Shown: positions 1 through 10,935 of the stretch, in pieces | Numbering within the stretch: position 1 is the stretch's first letter | Layout of the letters: the number at the start of each line of letters is the position of its first letter | Source of the DNA: Brachynemurus nebulosus | Taxonomy: Eukaryota; Arthropoda; Insecta; Neuroptera; Myrmeleontidae | Direction: 5' to 3' | Assembly: GCA_035578155.1 (NCBI GenBank) | Contig: JAPWDM010000001.1 | Coordinates: 161,483,498-161,547,497 of the forward strand | DNA: 64,000 bases | Position numbers and translations under genes: made by a program | Notes under the pieces: model-generated | Told to the model about the DNA's origin: nothing | Databases searched by the model: none | The model's input: the letters and a program-made list of their open reading frames with translations, nothing else

Positions 1-723
1 GAGTATATTTTGGCACAGGATATAATATTTCAAAATATGTTACATGATGTTGTTGATATGTGATAAGATGTGTGTTTACTTTGTGAAGTATTTTTATGCC
101 CAATGTGTATGTAAAGTCTGTTGCCCTTGTATGTACCCAATATGTGTATATATGTGTGTATGTGTCCCTGGCCTATATGTATACTGTATAAATCAGCTGT
201 TTAATCAACAATGACCAATAAAATCAATAATTACACATAAATAAATGGTAACCGCAACAATGAACCCTTAAATACTGCAGCAATTACCTGTAAATAACCC
301 AAAATATACCCTCCAAAAATTTATATTAAGAAAAATATAAAAATTGAATAAAATATAATTGTTAATAAATGCAATAATATTAAATACAATTTTAAACCAA
401 AATGTCTACAGTTTAAAATATCATATACCCAACAATACAAATCCTATATACAACTATTACAATTGTTACCCCCAACAATTAAAATATATACCCAACAATA
501 GATTCTGTTACGCAACAATTAAAAAATTCTCAACAATTAACTAAATAATTAAATAAATTTACCCCAGTTAAAGCAATAAAAATGTAATTACATCACTTTT
601 ATGTTAAAAATTGACCAAAAACAAAAAATTTTTTTTTTCTAAAAATTATTTAATTTTTTCCCAAAATGACCAATTTTCGCCAGAAAATTTCCTACTTTTA
701 TCCCATAGACGCTGCCACCACAA
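1..723 (-). mobile_element. Leader region of an LTR retrotransposon, body off the window
   Basis: This stretch lies just downstream, on the minus strand, of the LTR at 724-2038. The minus strand at 720-710 reads TGGTGGCAGCG, three bases (TTG) after the LTR's terminal CA. That is complementary to the 3' end of a leucine tRNA ending CGCTGCCACCA, the expected position and form of a primer-binding site. The remainder is AT-rich with no gag-like frame, as is usual for a 5' leader, and gag-pol would lie left of base 1. At 420-540 the plus strand repeats the heptamer CAACAAT several times. The short plus-strand frame at 359-544 only reflects this repetition and is not called as a gene. Confidence 0.6.
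710..720 (-). other. Primer-binding site, tRNA-Leu type
   Basis: Minus-strand TGGTGGCAGCG follows the LTR end after a 3-nt spacer and matches 11 nt of the 3' terminus (including CCA) of animal tRNA-Leu species ending CGCTGCCACCA. It would prime minus-strand DNA synthesis. The match is from knowledge of tRNA-Leu ends, not a search. Confidence 0.6.
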
Positions 724-2038
724 TGTTACCGCACCCCGTAGTTAACCATATGTATATGGAAAACCAAGGAACGGCGAATTATATTATTTACTCGACACAC
801 GGGTAGCGTAAATTTTCATGTGCCGAATATAGAAGCAGGGGTTCGAACTCCTGCCAAGGTTAATCCGTAAGGATTAATCGGCGATAAAAGTGGATTTTCT
901 GGCTGAAATAAAAGATCTAAAATTTACTGAAATAAAACAACCGAAATTCCTTTTTCTTCTAATTTATTTTAACCCGTCTAATATATAAAATTTATACAAA
1001 CTATTTAGCCCAGCTTATACAGAAACTAATATAACCCGCCTTAAAAATGATACAAAACCCAATAAAATTTCATTAAACTTCAAACATCATTTACGAACCC
1101 ATTGTTACATCCAACTATCAAAATATTCAGTTACGCTTCATAAATAAAATTTAACCCTTTGTACCCGCTGTTTTCCCGAAATTATTGATATTTTCACAAT
1201 CAGTTCCAGTAAGTTGATGTTTGAGGTTTTAGTTAAAAAGAATATGAACCAAAAATATATTACAAAATTTTAGGTACTCACCAAATTCTCCTTATAATAT
1301 AAAACAATAAAACTTACACAGCTAGTTTTTACAAAACTACACTTTCTTGCTACAAAGTACTTAACACTAACTTACACAAGTTTACAACCCTAAAAGTTTA
1401 CAATAATCCACAAATGTCCCGGTTAAATAGTCAAAATTACCCAAATTCTCTCAATCAACCCAATCCACAAATCCCGCACAAAATCCCAAATCACCCAACT
1501 ATACAACAAAGCCCTTAATACAAATTTATTAAACAATCAAAACCCACGAACCGACTTCTTTACTCTCTGAAATTCCGTGAACGACTTTTTTTAACCGTTT
1601 TGATTTTCAATTTGGCTTGGCTTCTACATACCCTTTACCTCATACCCCTCTGGTCTATAAATTTATTCTAGAAAGTTCCATAGCAAAAATCCTTTATCAG
1701 CAATTAATTATTTCTCGTTAATTTATTAATTATTATTTATCGCCAACGGTTTTTGTCGCCCGGATGTTTATAGCCTAAACATGTTCGTTACTTAAGAAAT
1801 TTATTTAACTTACGCCGTTACTTCGATGAATGGACCCTTTTGTTTATACAAGTATTTAGTAATTATTTATTTATGCAAGTGTTCATTAGATTAGAATATG
1901 TATCTACGCATTACTTTAATAAAACTTACAATTCGATTCAAACTTTTCAATTTGGAATTATATTTTATTTCCATATAAAATAAATTTAAATTTAAAAAAA
2001 ATTATTTAAATTTTGAATAATAAACCCGGTTTGTAACA
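724..2038 (-). mobile_element. Long terminal repeat (5' LTR, minus orientation), about 1.3 kb
   Basis: Read on the minus strand the segment begins TGTTAC (from 2038) and ends GTAACA (at 724), the TG...CA inverted termini of LTR retroelements, directly followed by a primer-binding site. The body is AT-rich and has no long frame. The second LTR is outside the window, so the target duplication cannot be tested; the flank beyond 2038 starts TCTGG. The family is probably Ty3/Gypsy or BEL-Pao, but no pol sequence is visible to decide. The right boundary depends on the TGTTAC motif alone and could be wrong. Confidence 0.55.
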
Positions 2039-2677
2039 TCTGGGTAATCTGAAAAGTAGGAAATTTTTTTCTAAAGCATTATGTAGGATATCAAAGGAAA
2101 GCGTACTGAAGCACGAATTCGACAAAGTATGTGATGTATTTTTTAATTATCCTTTTTTATGAGGGAGGGATAGGGTTTTAAAATTTCCTGCCCCATTTTA
2201 TCATCAAAAAGATTGCTCAAAAAAAAAAAAAAAAAATCATAAACATTGAAGATTCGTGTAGACTGAGTGAAAACAATCAAGACTGAAAAATTGTTTGACC
2301 AATCAACATTTGGGCGATCAATTGTTTTACTTAAACAATTTAATTGTTTATTTCCTTTAACTGTCATATCCAATGAAAACTCAGTTTATATGGAACATTG
2401 TTTATATGCAAGTACGGCTTGCACTTGACAAGTTTTTTTTTTATTACGACACATAAAGTTCAGTTACTTTCTGGCTTGTAATATTCTACTAAGATCTGAT
2501 CCAGTTAAAATTTGACACTAAACTAATGACAGATAGTTGAATGTCAGTTGTTATAATACATTTATGGACACTACTGTACCCCGATATACCTAAATATAAA
2601 TCTCTTTGAATTTTTTTGGATATAACTTAGGAAATAGTACAATACACAATATAAATGTATAAAATATGAAATAAATA
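2039..2677. other. No gene seen; AT-rich spacer
   Basis: AT-rich sequence with a poly-A run near 2220-2236. The minus-strand 76-codon frame here is driven by that run and is not supported. Confidence 0.6.
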
Positions 2678-3115
2678 TTATATACGTACAGGTTTATATC
2701 CAGCATATTTCAAAGATCTTTGTAACATCAAAATTCTATTTGTATCATTCGTAATTGGAATTCGATGTTGTTGAGTATGATTGTTGAAAACGATGACACC
2801 ATCAGCGTCGCTGTTGTCAATAATATTGTCAACATTCCTACCGTCATCATCAATATCAATATCACCACCGGTAAAATTGAATGTTGCCATCCTCGTTGCA
2901 TTTTCTGTCACACATATAGGTTCATCTTTTTTATTAGTACTAGTATCACTATTATCACTCACTTGAATTCCCGATAGTGGTGGTACGGGTATAAGAGTAT
3001 TTTGTACTTTGTCACGCACGTTTAAATTGAACAGTGTCGGTGAAGAATGGAGGAATATTGATGGTACAGTTGGCGCTATTAGTGTTGGTATACTTTCCGT
3101 TAACAGATAATTCAT
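2678..3115 (-). CDS. Candidate 5' coding exon of an unknown host gene
   Basis: Minus-strand frame of 145 codons starting at an ATG whose upstream context reads ACACA. It is the longest frame in the window not explained by a repeat, and its composition is protein-like: a Pro/Ser/Thr-rich first 50 residues, an acidic stretch around residues 85-105 rich in Asp and Asn, and several N-x-T sequons (NAT, NFT, NHT, NDT). There is no clear signal peptide or membrane segment. The frame ends just after the sequence CCT-GTACGTAT, which could serve as a 5' splice site, so the final few residues may be intronic. No downstream exon is recognised on the minus strand below 2678, where the LTR element begins at 2038. 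I do not recognise the protein. It could also be a chance frame. Confidence 0.35.
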   Translation of the reverse strand: MNYLLTESIPTLIAPTVPSIFLHSSPTLFNLNVRDKVQNTLIPVPPLSGIQVSDNSDTSTNKKDEPICVTENATRMATFNFTGGDIDIDDDGRNVDNIIDNSDADGVIVFNNHTQQHRIPITNDTNRILMLQRSLKYAGYKPVRI

Positions 3116-3404
3116 TGTGTATAACGTGACTGAGAGCTTATTTTATTAACTATCGTCGGAAACGAAAGTGTATATTGTAGAGTTTTGAAGTAGTTTTAAA
3201 GTAGAATTGAACTAATTCAAACACTTTTAAAACGGATTAAAATTTTATAATGTATTGATGTTCAACAATATACATATTACTATTTCTTTTAAGGGGTTAT
3301 ATAATACAGTTGTGATGGTCTGAAATACCTAATTGCTTAAAATAAAAATTTCCACCGTACATTGCTTAAATCGACATTTTTTTTTTTTAAATTAATTACT
3401 TGTA

Positions 3405-3991
3405 ACGTAGAAGCCCCTATACCGGAATATTTTTAGGTGTGTCATTAAACTGGCTTATAAAAATAATAAATAAATTAAACACCCATTTTTTTTCTTAATA
3501 AGCATGAAACCAAGTTTTTTTTTAATACAATGGATATGTTTTTAAAACAATAACCCAAAAATTTTTATTTATTAACATTTTCCTTTTACAAACCATAAGT
3601 ACCCATATCGGAAATCATTAACATCAATAATTTGGAATGTATAAGCAAACACTCGTGGAATATGACATGGTCAAAGTAGGAAACATAGAATGGTTTAAAT
3701 TTTCGGTGTAAATCAACTATCAAAATATTGTATTTTGTACCTACAAATAAGGTTTCGCCATATAGTGATCTTGTAAAAAACGACTCATTTAATTATATAA
3801 ATTATTTAATAAGTATTTCTTTAATTAAGTAAGGAAACATTAAATGCGAGGTGAATTTAAATTGAAAAACAATCATTCTATTAATAATAATTTTTGTTAT
3901 TAGACGTTTCTTTTAGAAATAATTTCATTAATATGTAAATGTCAAAACTGTTCCGACATATGATCGCGTTCCAGTATAGGGGCTTTTACGT
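3405..3991. mobile_element. TA-flanked MITE, ACGTAAAAGCCCC family, copy 1
   Basis: The termini ACGTAGAAGCCCCTATAC and, on the minus strand, ACGTAAAAGCCCCTATAC are inverted repeats, each bordered by TA (3403-3404 and 3992-3993). That suggests a Tc1/mariner-type target. The left about 190 bp and right about 170 bp are closely matched by the element at 56187-57077; the middles differ. No coding frame is present, so it is non-autonomous. Confidence 0.75.
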
Positions 3992-4064
3992 TATAGTGAT
4001 AATGAATATTATTTATAAAGTACTTTTAAAATAAATTTAAAAAAAAAAATTGTAAGATATATTC

Positions 4065-4130
4065 AGCATTGAACTCTCAGCTTTCTGAGACTGACCCGAC
4101 AACCTATTAATCACACCACATAACTCTGGT
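4065..4130 (-). pseudogene. tRNA-like Pol III promoter remnant (SINE head or tRNA pseudogene)
   Basis: On the minus strand a box-A-like segment (GAGTTATGTGGTGTGATTAA) is followed about 40 nt later by a box-B-like GAGTTCAATGCT, the layout of a tRNA-derived SINE head. The stems are not fully paired and no A-rich SINE tail was identified, so this is tentative. Confidence 0.3.
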
Positions 4131-4339
4131 TAAATTAAATATAAAACTAAATAAAGTACATTAAAGAAAAAATGGAAAGTTTAGAAGCTCTTTTCTCGAA
4201 TAGGGCTTGCTAGTGCGTTTTACATTTTTACTGTGTTAACATCCTAAAAATAACTATAAATAATACTTATACTAAACTTCATCTCAAAGTGAATTTTTCA
4301 ACCCGAAACCTCTGCTTGTAAGAATACGTAGAGTACTAA

Positions 4340-4660
4340 CACTGACTGATTGATTGACAGACAACGCACAGCCTAAACCGTTGGGTTTAGAAGAATGAAA
4401 TTTTGCACAGAAGTTCCCTATGTAACATCGGTGAACATTAAGAAAGAATTTTTGAAAATCCGTCCCCTAAGTGGGTTAAATACGAGATGAAAATTTGTAT
4501 GCAAATTTGTCATTTTTGAAGTTAGAGATATATACCTAAAAATTTGTTACTATAGCTATTAAAATAAATAATATCTAATTTAATAAATCTTTAACACTGG
4601 CTGACATCCTCAGATGTAGCAGATAGTAAATCTCATCGGGTGGGTATACGGCTAGTATGT
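4340..4660 (+). repeat. Interspersed repeat fragment
   Basis: The segment opens with a GACTGATTGATTGACAG type run, continues through AAATTTTGCACAGAAG and closes with GGTATACGGCTAG. This style of moderately conserved non-coding text recurs in insect genomes as LINE or Helitron fragments. Related wording appears near 19.5, 33.8, 36.3, 50.1 and 63.5 kb in this window. No frame or termini allow a class to be assigned. Confidence 0.35.
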
Positions 4661-7070
4661 ACATAATTATTTATTAGAAAAATGTTATAAGCCGCTACTG
4701 GTGACAAAAAAGAACCATTTATGTCATCACAAAAACAAACAGCTTGCTATGACCGAATTCATTATATGTGTATTAATGAAAGGGTTCGCCAAGGAAACTT
4801 TAAAAAAACCTAAAATCACGTACATAAAATAATCTAAGAGGTTATTATACATTTTCTTGGCAGTATATACATCCTAAATAATTTTGATTTTTGGATATAT
4901 TACCTATCAGATATTAGACCATAAACTTTTCAGGTACCTAAGTACTAATGAATTTGCTGAAGTAATGAAAAACAGGTCATGTTATTCGGCTACTCTTCTT
5001 TCATTCTTCACACTGATTGTGATTACCAATAAAAAAAAACACACGTAATTAATATTTTACACTTTTAATATTGAAATTTTTTGTCCCGAATGTAATACAT
5101 TCGTAATTGAAATAAATGATATTGTTTGTACGAAACACTCCACATAAAACATTACAGATTTACAAACGCGCGCGTTTTTAGCAGACAGCACAAATATGGT
5201 ATTAAAAATTTAAACTACATATTTTTTTATATGATGCTTTTCACACAGTTACCAATAAAATATATATTTTTATTATTTCCACTTTATTGTAGGTTTTGAC
5301 TGTGTATACAGCTACAGCCGTATACAAATATGAGTTTTGTGTTTTTTCCTGGAAGCACAATTCTTTTTTAAATACACCTACACCGCCCATTTGAATGAAT
5401 ACGAATACATAAAAAACAAGAAACAAAAAAACAGTACGAAATTCTGCATTGTTTAATTACAAAAAAAAAAAAAAAATGAAACGATAGAACAGTAAAACAA
5501 ATAACCATCATTCATTTAGAACACAAATCACAGATTATATAAATAAAAAAATAAAAAAAATTGACTAACACTGGCTGATTGTGATGTTATAGAGGTGTTT
5601 TATATTTTGATTTTGGCTGTTTTTCTTTTTTCATTCATTTTATTGGTATTATATTACCATTTTTTTCTTTTCTTTATAAATGAATGACGTTATTAAAATA
5701 ATGAATTATGGAAAATTTGAAATAGGCGAAAAAGAAAATGTGAACCGCTGTTACTAACAATTAAACTGAAACTGTAAACTCACTTGAAAATTTACATATT
5801 GTAAAATATGTATGTACTCGTACGAAGATATATCGTAAATTTTTAATAGTATTTTAAATATATTTATATATAGTGCATGTACACGTGAACACTAATTTGT
5901 AGGAAACGGTCTGTCTTGTTCAGTTAACGCTTTCGGTGTTGATATATCATAATTATTGAAATTAGAATTTAAAAATTTACTAATCGAAATATGTTTTGAA
6001 AACTCATGACGGTCATGACAGATAATAAAAATTTATTATTAATAGAAATTTTTTTCTTATTTACGGACCATGATACGTACACTTCTATCACTGTTCAATA
6101 CAACTTTTCTGATATCGATAAATCTGGAGCTGAGAAGCAAAAAAGATCTTGTCCAAAAAATTCAAAATTGAGATTTTTATGTATATATGAAACACGTCGT
6201 GTTATCTGTATGTCTAAATAATTGTATTTCGCCAAAAAAAAATTTTTCCCACTAAAAAATAGATTTAAAATATGTACCTTCAAGCATAAAGAATCATGTC
6301 CATTTAATTCGGCCATTTGTAATTTATTTATCCAATCACAGTGTTGCTTGAGTATGTTTAGTTCAAAATTTCAGTTAGAAGTGTGCTTCTGCTTGTGCTT
6401 TTCAACGTTTTTGTTTTAGTTAAAATTTATAAAGTGGATAAAAAATATTATTTGCAATTAAATATTTATTACTAATATTCTGCAAACAATCATACATAAT
6501 TTTTGTTTATTAATAAGAAAGTTATTAATGAATTTAAATTTGGAGTTAGCACAGGTAGGGGTGACCAACAGAGGCACTAAGACTTTTCCGAATTTTTTGT
6601 TTTCTATAAAATATTAAATCAATGAATTGTTGCACGTTTAATTTAAAAACTGTTAGATACTTTGTTTTTTGTTTATTTTTTAAATAAAAAGAAATCTGCA
6701 ATAGACGTGTTGTTTTTATTTACATAAAACTTATACAGCCCTACAATAATGTCTTTATAGCAAAAAGTATTATGTCCATTATAAAATTAGGCAAATGAAA
6801 TTATGTCCAATATGTTTAAGCAAAAAACATTCTATCCAACAAAAAAATATAAAAAAACAATTTTTCTTAAATTTTCTGATTAAAAAAGTATAATTAATAA
6901 GTTTCAAAAATAACTTAGTATCTATTTTACAATAAATTTTGTATTTTAATTTCATATATAATTAAATAACCATTTTTTTTTAATTTCTGAAAAAAATGTC
7001 TTCTGTGACTAGATCTTTTTTGCATCTAAGCTCCAGAAATCATTTAAATACGACTTAATGTGATGCCGAC
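4661..7070. other. No gene seen
   Basis: AT-rich sequence with scattered poly-A and poly-T runs. The short frames at 5241-5426 and 6006-6419 overlap each other on both strands and lack any recognisable motif, so none is called. Confidence 0.6.
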
Positions 7071-7500
7071 TAATGGCGGAAATGATTTCAGGATTGAATA
7101 ATATTTAGGTACTATTTAAAATTAAAGAACTGCTTTTAAACAGTTGGCTAATGCTTAAGAAAATGTTGATATTTATCTGAATTCTATGGTAGAGGAAGTA
7201 ATGGGAAACGACATTTCATATCATGTATTATCAAATTTTATTTCAGCTAATGGTGAAAATGATTCCAGGATACAATAATACTATTTAAAATTAAAGAATT
7301 GCTTTTAAACAATTGGCTAATGCTTAAGAAAGTGTCGATATTTACCTAAGTTACATGGTGGACCATGTGGTCGAGAAAAGACATTTCATATTACAACACT
7401 AAATTTTCTTTCAGTTAATGGCGGCACTGATTCCAGGATACAATAGTATCCACTATTTAACTGGAACTGCAATTGAAACATTTTTATTAAGTTTTTAACT
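7071..7500 (+). repeat. Tandem satellite, about 168-177-bp monomers
   Basis: Two full units and part of a third begin with TAATGG at 7071, 7248 and 7416, giving periods of 177 and 168 bp. Shared blocks within the unit are ATTCCAGGATACAATA, GCTTTTAAACA, TGGCTAATGCTTAAGAAA and ACATTTCATAT. The same monomer recurs at 40131-40285 (one unit) and 55099-55441 (about two units, period 174 bp). It is non-coding and lies immediately left of the Mutator-like element. Confidence 0.8.
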
Positions 7501-7528
7501 TATCAAGGATATTTGGTGATGTATTGTT

Positions 7529-8731
7529 GCGTATTTTGAAAATATACCCGAAGTCAGAGCTTGTGACGTCACTGACCGATCTAGGATCGGGTATAATTTA
7601 CAAAACAGAACCTAACAAAATGACTTTAAAATATACCTCATTTCAGAGCCAAAATCGGGTATGTTTTCAAGTACAAGAATACTACTATGAGTATTTGAAT
7701 ATATACCCGACAATAAATTAGTGTAATATTATACAGCTACTAATAAGGCATATTTTCAAACTTATTTCAACTGTAATTTATACTCGATCTTCATAAAAAA
7801 AAAAAATTACACATAATTATGATTTAAAACAAGACTTACTTTGTTGCAAATAAAACAAACCGTTACAATTTTTTGAAATAATTTTTAGCTTCTTCTTATC
7901 TTAATTCTTAATTGTTAGCGTGTGAGTTAAACGTGAAAAATTTGTTTAAAATTGAATAATGATTAATAAAACAGATTTAGAAGGGTTTTTTACAAAAGCG
8001 TATGAATATGCACAATATTATTTGAATTCGAATTCGCTGAAAAATATTTGGTGCAATTAAGGTAGAAGTCTGGTAACTTGGATTGAAAAAATGGAAATTT
8101 TTTTTTTGTTTAATTCAAAAGTACAACATATTGAGAATATATTGTGAAAATTTTAGACCGAAATTCAATGAAAACAAAACAAAACGAAACGAAATTTCTT
8201 TAATCCGTTGCTATTTTATGAAAAAAATGTAAAAAAAAACCTATGCATAACGATAGCTACAATTATGTAATTTAATAATTTTTTTCTTTTAATTTGAAAT
8301 GATTCATCATTGCAATACCGTTGGTATAATTCGCAATTTTTTGGGTGCATTTGCATTATTAAGTTTGGAAATATTTAATGTTTTTCTATAAAAATTTATA
8401 TGGACAAATGGATACTCATTAAAGCCTATTTAATTCGACCCTCAAATATTCACTCATATTTGCAAAAATATTCGCTAAAATTGTCAATTTTTGGCGACGT
8501 CACAGTGCTGTTTTCCCTTAACTAGTTGACTGAACCATTTGTTTACCAATAACTTAAAAGTGGGTATGTTTTTCATACTATTCTATTAAATATTGAGTTT
8601 GAAAATATACCCGAGCTCAGTGCTTTTAATGGGTATATTTTCAAGTGTCGAACTATGCTTATTAAACATTGAATGTATACCCGAGTTCAGATACATTGAG
8701 CTCTGAATACGGGTATATTTTCCAAATACGC
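7529..8731. mobile_element. Mutator-like non-autonomous element with perfect 9-bp duplication
   Basis: The left end reads GCGTATTTTGAAAATATACC and the right end, on the minus strand, GCGTATTTGGAAAATATACC; the similarity continues about 10 bp further inwards. The flanks are the identical 9-mer TGTATTGTT (7520-7528 and 8732-8740). A 9-bp duplication is the hallmark of Mutator-like elements. Further inverted and direct copies of the ATATACCCG terminal motif occur inside, near 7700 and 8610-8710. There is no transposase frame; the 65-codon frame at 7524-7721 is built from terminal repeat sequence. Confidence 0.75.
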
Positions 8732-8740
8732 TGTATTGTT

Positions 8741-10030
8741 AGGTAGGTACCTACGGAATTTTTGGAAAAAATCACCTGTTTTTACTACTGGATTTTATTT
8801 ATTTCTAGCAACATTACGAGACGCAATGCTATCTCCTCATCAGGCCTTAAATAATATACCAACATTAAAAATTACTTAGAATAAAAATTTTCTGTAATTA
8901 ATTTAAATCTGTGTTTAAATGTATTCGCCTACATATTTGCGTATATTAAATGTATAATATACATTTAAAAAATTTTGTTAATTTTAGAATAACACATTGA
9001 AATAAGAGGAAATATAAATTTAATACACATTTCGCCACTATCTTTGTTTCTCCTCTACATTGCCGTCGCAACTTTCATCTATATACATAAATGAAAACAT
9101 TCATTACTAATTTAAAAAATCATATTACAGATAATTTAACTTGACGTTTGGAATGTATTAAAATTAAAATCATATGGTACATACAAATTATTTCATTTAA
9201 TGAAAACATCTTACGATTAAAATAATGTTGGCCGCGTGTACAGAGACAGACGTTTGTAGAAATATATTAAACTTTTAATTAACTTTAAAAACTGTAAAAA
9301 TATGGCCAATAAACTCTGAAGTGAAGTACATATTAGTTATTGATTGAAATTTTTCAGTGTACTCATGGTTTTAGAAGAAGTGTAACATGCTGTGAAATTA
9401 AGTTTAGATAATATAGACTATTCAAAGTTTTAAAATTCCTTTAAACTTTTTTTTTCTTTGAATCAAAGAAATTAAAGTCAAAATATTAAATGAAAGTGAC
9501 ACATACCAAAAATAAAATTTTATCACAAATAGAAGTCATTATAATTTCTACTATCCTTTTTCAATATATTATATAGTAGATCTTGTGAGAAATAGCTATA
9601 TTACGAGCTTGTCTAATACATAAATTTATGTGAATGAGTCATTTTCAGCTCATATAAATTAAAAGTATATCTTCTGATTCAAAGAAATATCTTTTTGATT
9701 CAAAAGAAAATCGAAGAAATCGTTTTGAGAGTGTATGTGTAAGTGAGGCAAACATTAGCTGTCTCTGAGATACCAGACTCGGATTTATATAAGGTCACTT
9801 AGGGTACGTGTCCTAGAACTTCCATACGATATGGTCTTTCATAAAATTAATAACTAATCCCTCAGAAATAACAGCTTTTTTTGTTCAACAGCTGGATTTT
9901 TAGAAAAAAAAAAATAGAAAAATTTGATCGCCATATCACTTTACAAGGGACCTCCATATGAAAAGTGTTTAGAGGCCTGTCAAAAGTAAATTCAATCCTG
10001 TTGGACACATAAGTATATTTTCTTATAATA
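8741..10030. other. No gene seen
   Basis: AT-rich spacer. No inverted termini, satellite units or protein-like frames were recognised. Confidence 0.55.
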
Positions 10031-10350
10031 GGGTGAATGTGGGAGAGATGCCGCACATTTTGAAAACACTTGATAATTCTTTAAGTATGCATTTAATTGA
10101 TTTGAAATTTGGTACATAATAAATGTAAACATTGTTCTTTAAAATTTTTTATAAATAATTTTAAATTTTGAGTCATAAATGATTCATAATTAACATTTTT
10201 GTAGAGCCTGCAAAGCGGCGTCTTTCCCACATCTACGGGAGAGATGCCGCATAGTTCATATTTTGCATTTTTTTGGCTTAGCGTCCCTCTTGAACATATA
10301 TTACACACACCTCCATACTTGATACATGCCATATGTAACCATTTTCCGAA
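10031..10350 (-). mobile_element. Terminal fragment of a pogo/Tigger-like element
   Basis: Begins after TA (10029-10030) with GGGTGAATGTGGGAGAGATG and matches, in reverse orientation, the right about 300 bp of the element at 20207-21146. Read on the minus strand it encodes GKWLHMACIKYGGVCNIC. This resembles the W-x2-AC...C-x2-C end of the PHD-like zinc finger at the C terminus of many pogo/Tigger transposases. Only this end is present; similarity stops near 10350. A second copy of the terminal motif lies internally near 10236. Confidence 0.7.
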
Positions 10351-10496
10351 TTTCCAAACAAAAAGTGAACTATTACAGCAGGCGTTATTATGAGATCTGA
10401 TCTCCGAACTGTGATAGAAATTTGTTTTGAGGTTCCTAGAACCCAAAAAGATGTGTAATATTCACCAAAATTTATATTCAGCACGATAACTCTCGA

Positions 10497-10640
10497 ATGA
10501 AACATCCTTTTTCACGAAATTTGTTGAGAACATTGGAAGTCCAAAAATCTGGGATGAATTCTTTAGCCGCAGACACGTTCAATACCCGAAACCAAAGAAA
10601 AAATGTGTATTTTTCAAAAATTTGTCAAAGAGTGGAAAAG
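10497..10640 (+). repeat. Left part of a dispersed repeat interrupted by later insertions
   Basis: The block containing AGACACGTTCAATACCC and the A-rich text after it aligns with 36680-36790. Its continuation (TTTTGAACCATTGTCCTA) is found only after the inserted material, at 12885-12921, and matches 36833-36861. The 77-codon frame at 10497-10730 crosses the junction and is not a gene. Confidence 0.55.
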
Positions 10641-10935
10641 AGTATATTATTCAACGAGCTAGTAATGATAGCAATGACTCACGAAGATGAAATTGGGACA
10701 AGAGCCGAGCTTGCGAGGCGAGTATTGTAATGCATCTGAGTGAGTAATAGCCATTGTAAGCGAGTAGAATAAGATATTTTTTCTACGACTTTTTTCCTTT
10801 TTGATTTAAATAAAATTGAATATAAATTTTTAATCTATTTATTTCTAATTTCATTAAATGTTTGTATAATATGTATAAAACGATCAAAACAAAACATAAA
10901 TTATTTTGTTTACTTGAACGTTACTACGCAACATA

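Noticed and set aside
838..862. tRNA T-arm-like GGTTCGAACTCC
   Set aside because: Stem pairing has mismatches and no D-arm, anticodon arm or acceptor stem surrounds it; it lies inside the LTR.
7071..7500. Regularly spaced repeats considered as a CRISPR array
   Set aside because: Units are contiguous about 170-bp monomers without spacers, in a eukaryotic context; no cas genes.
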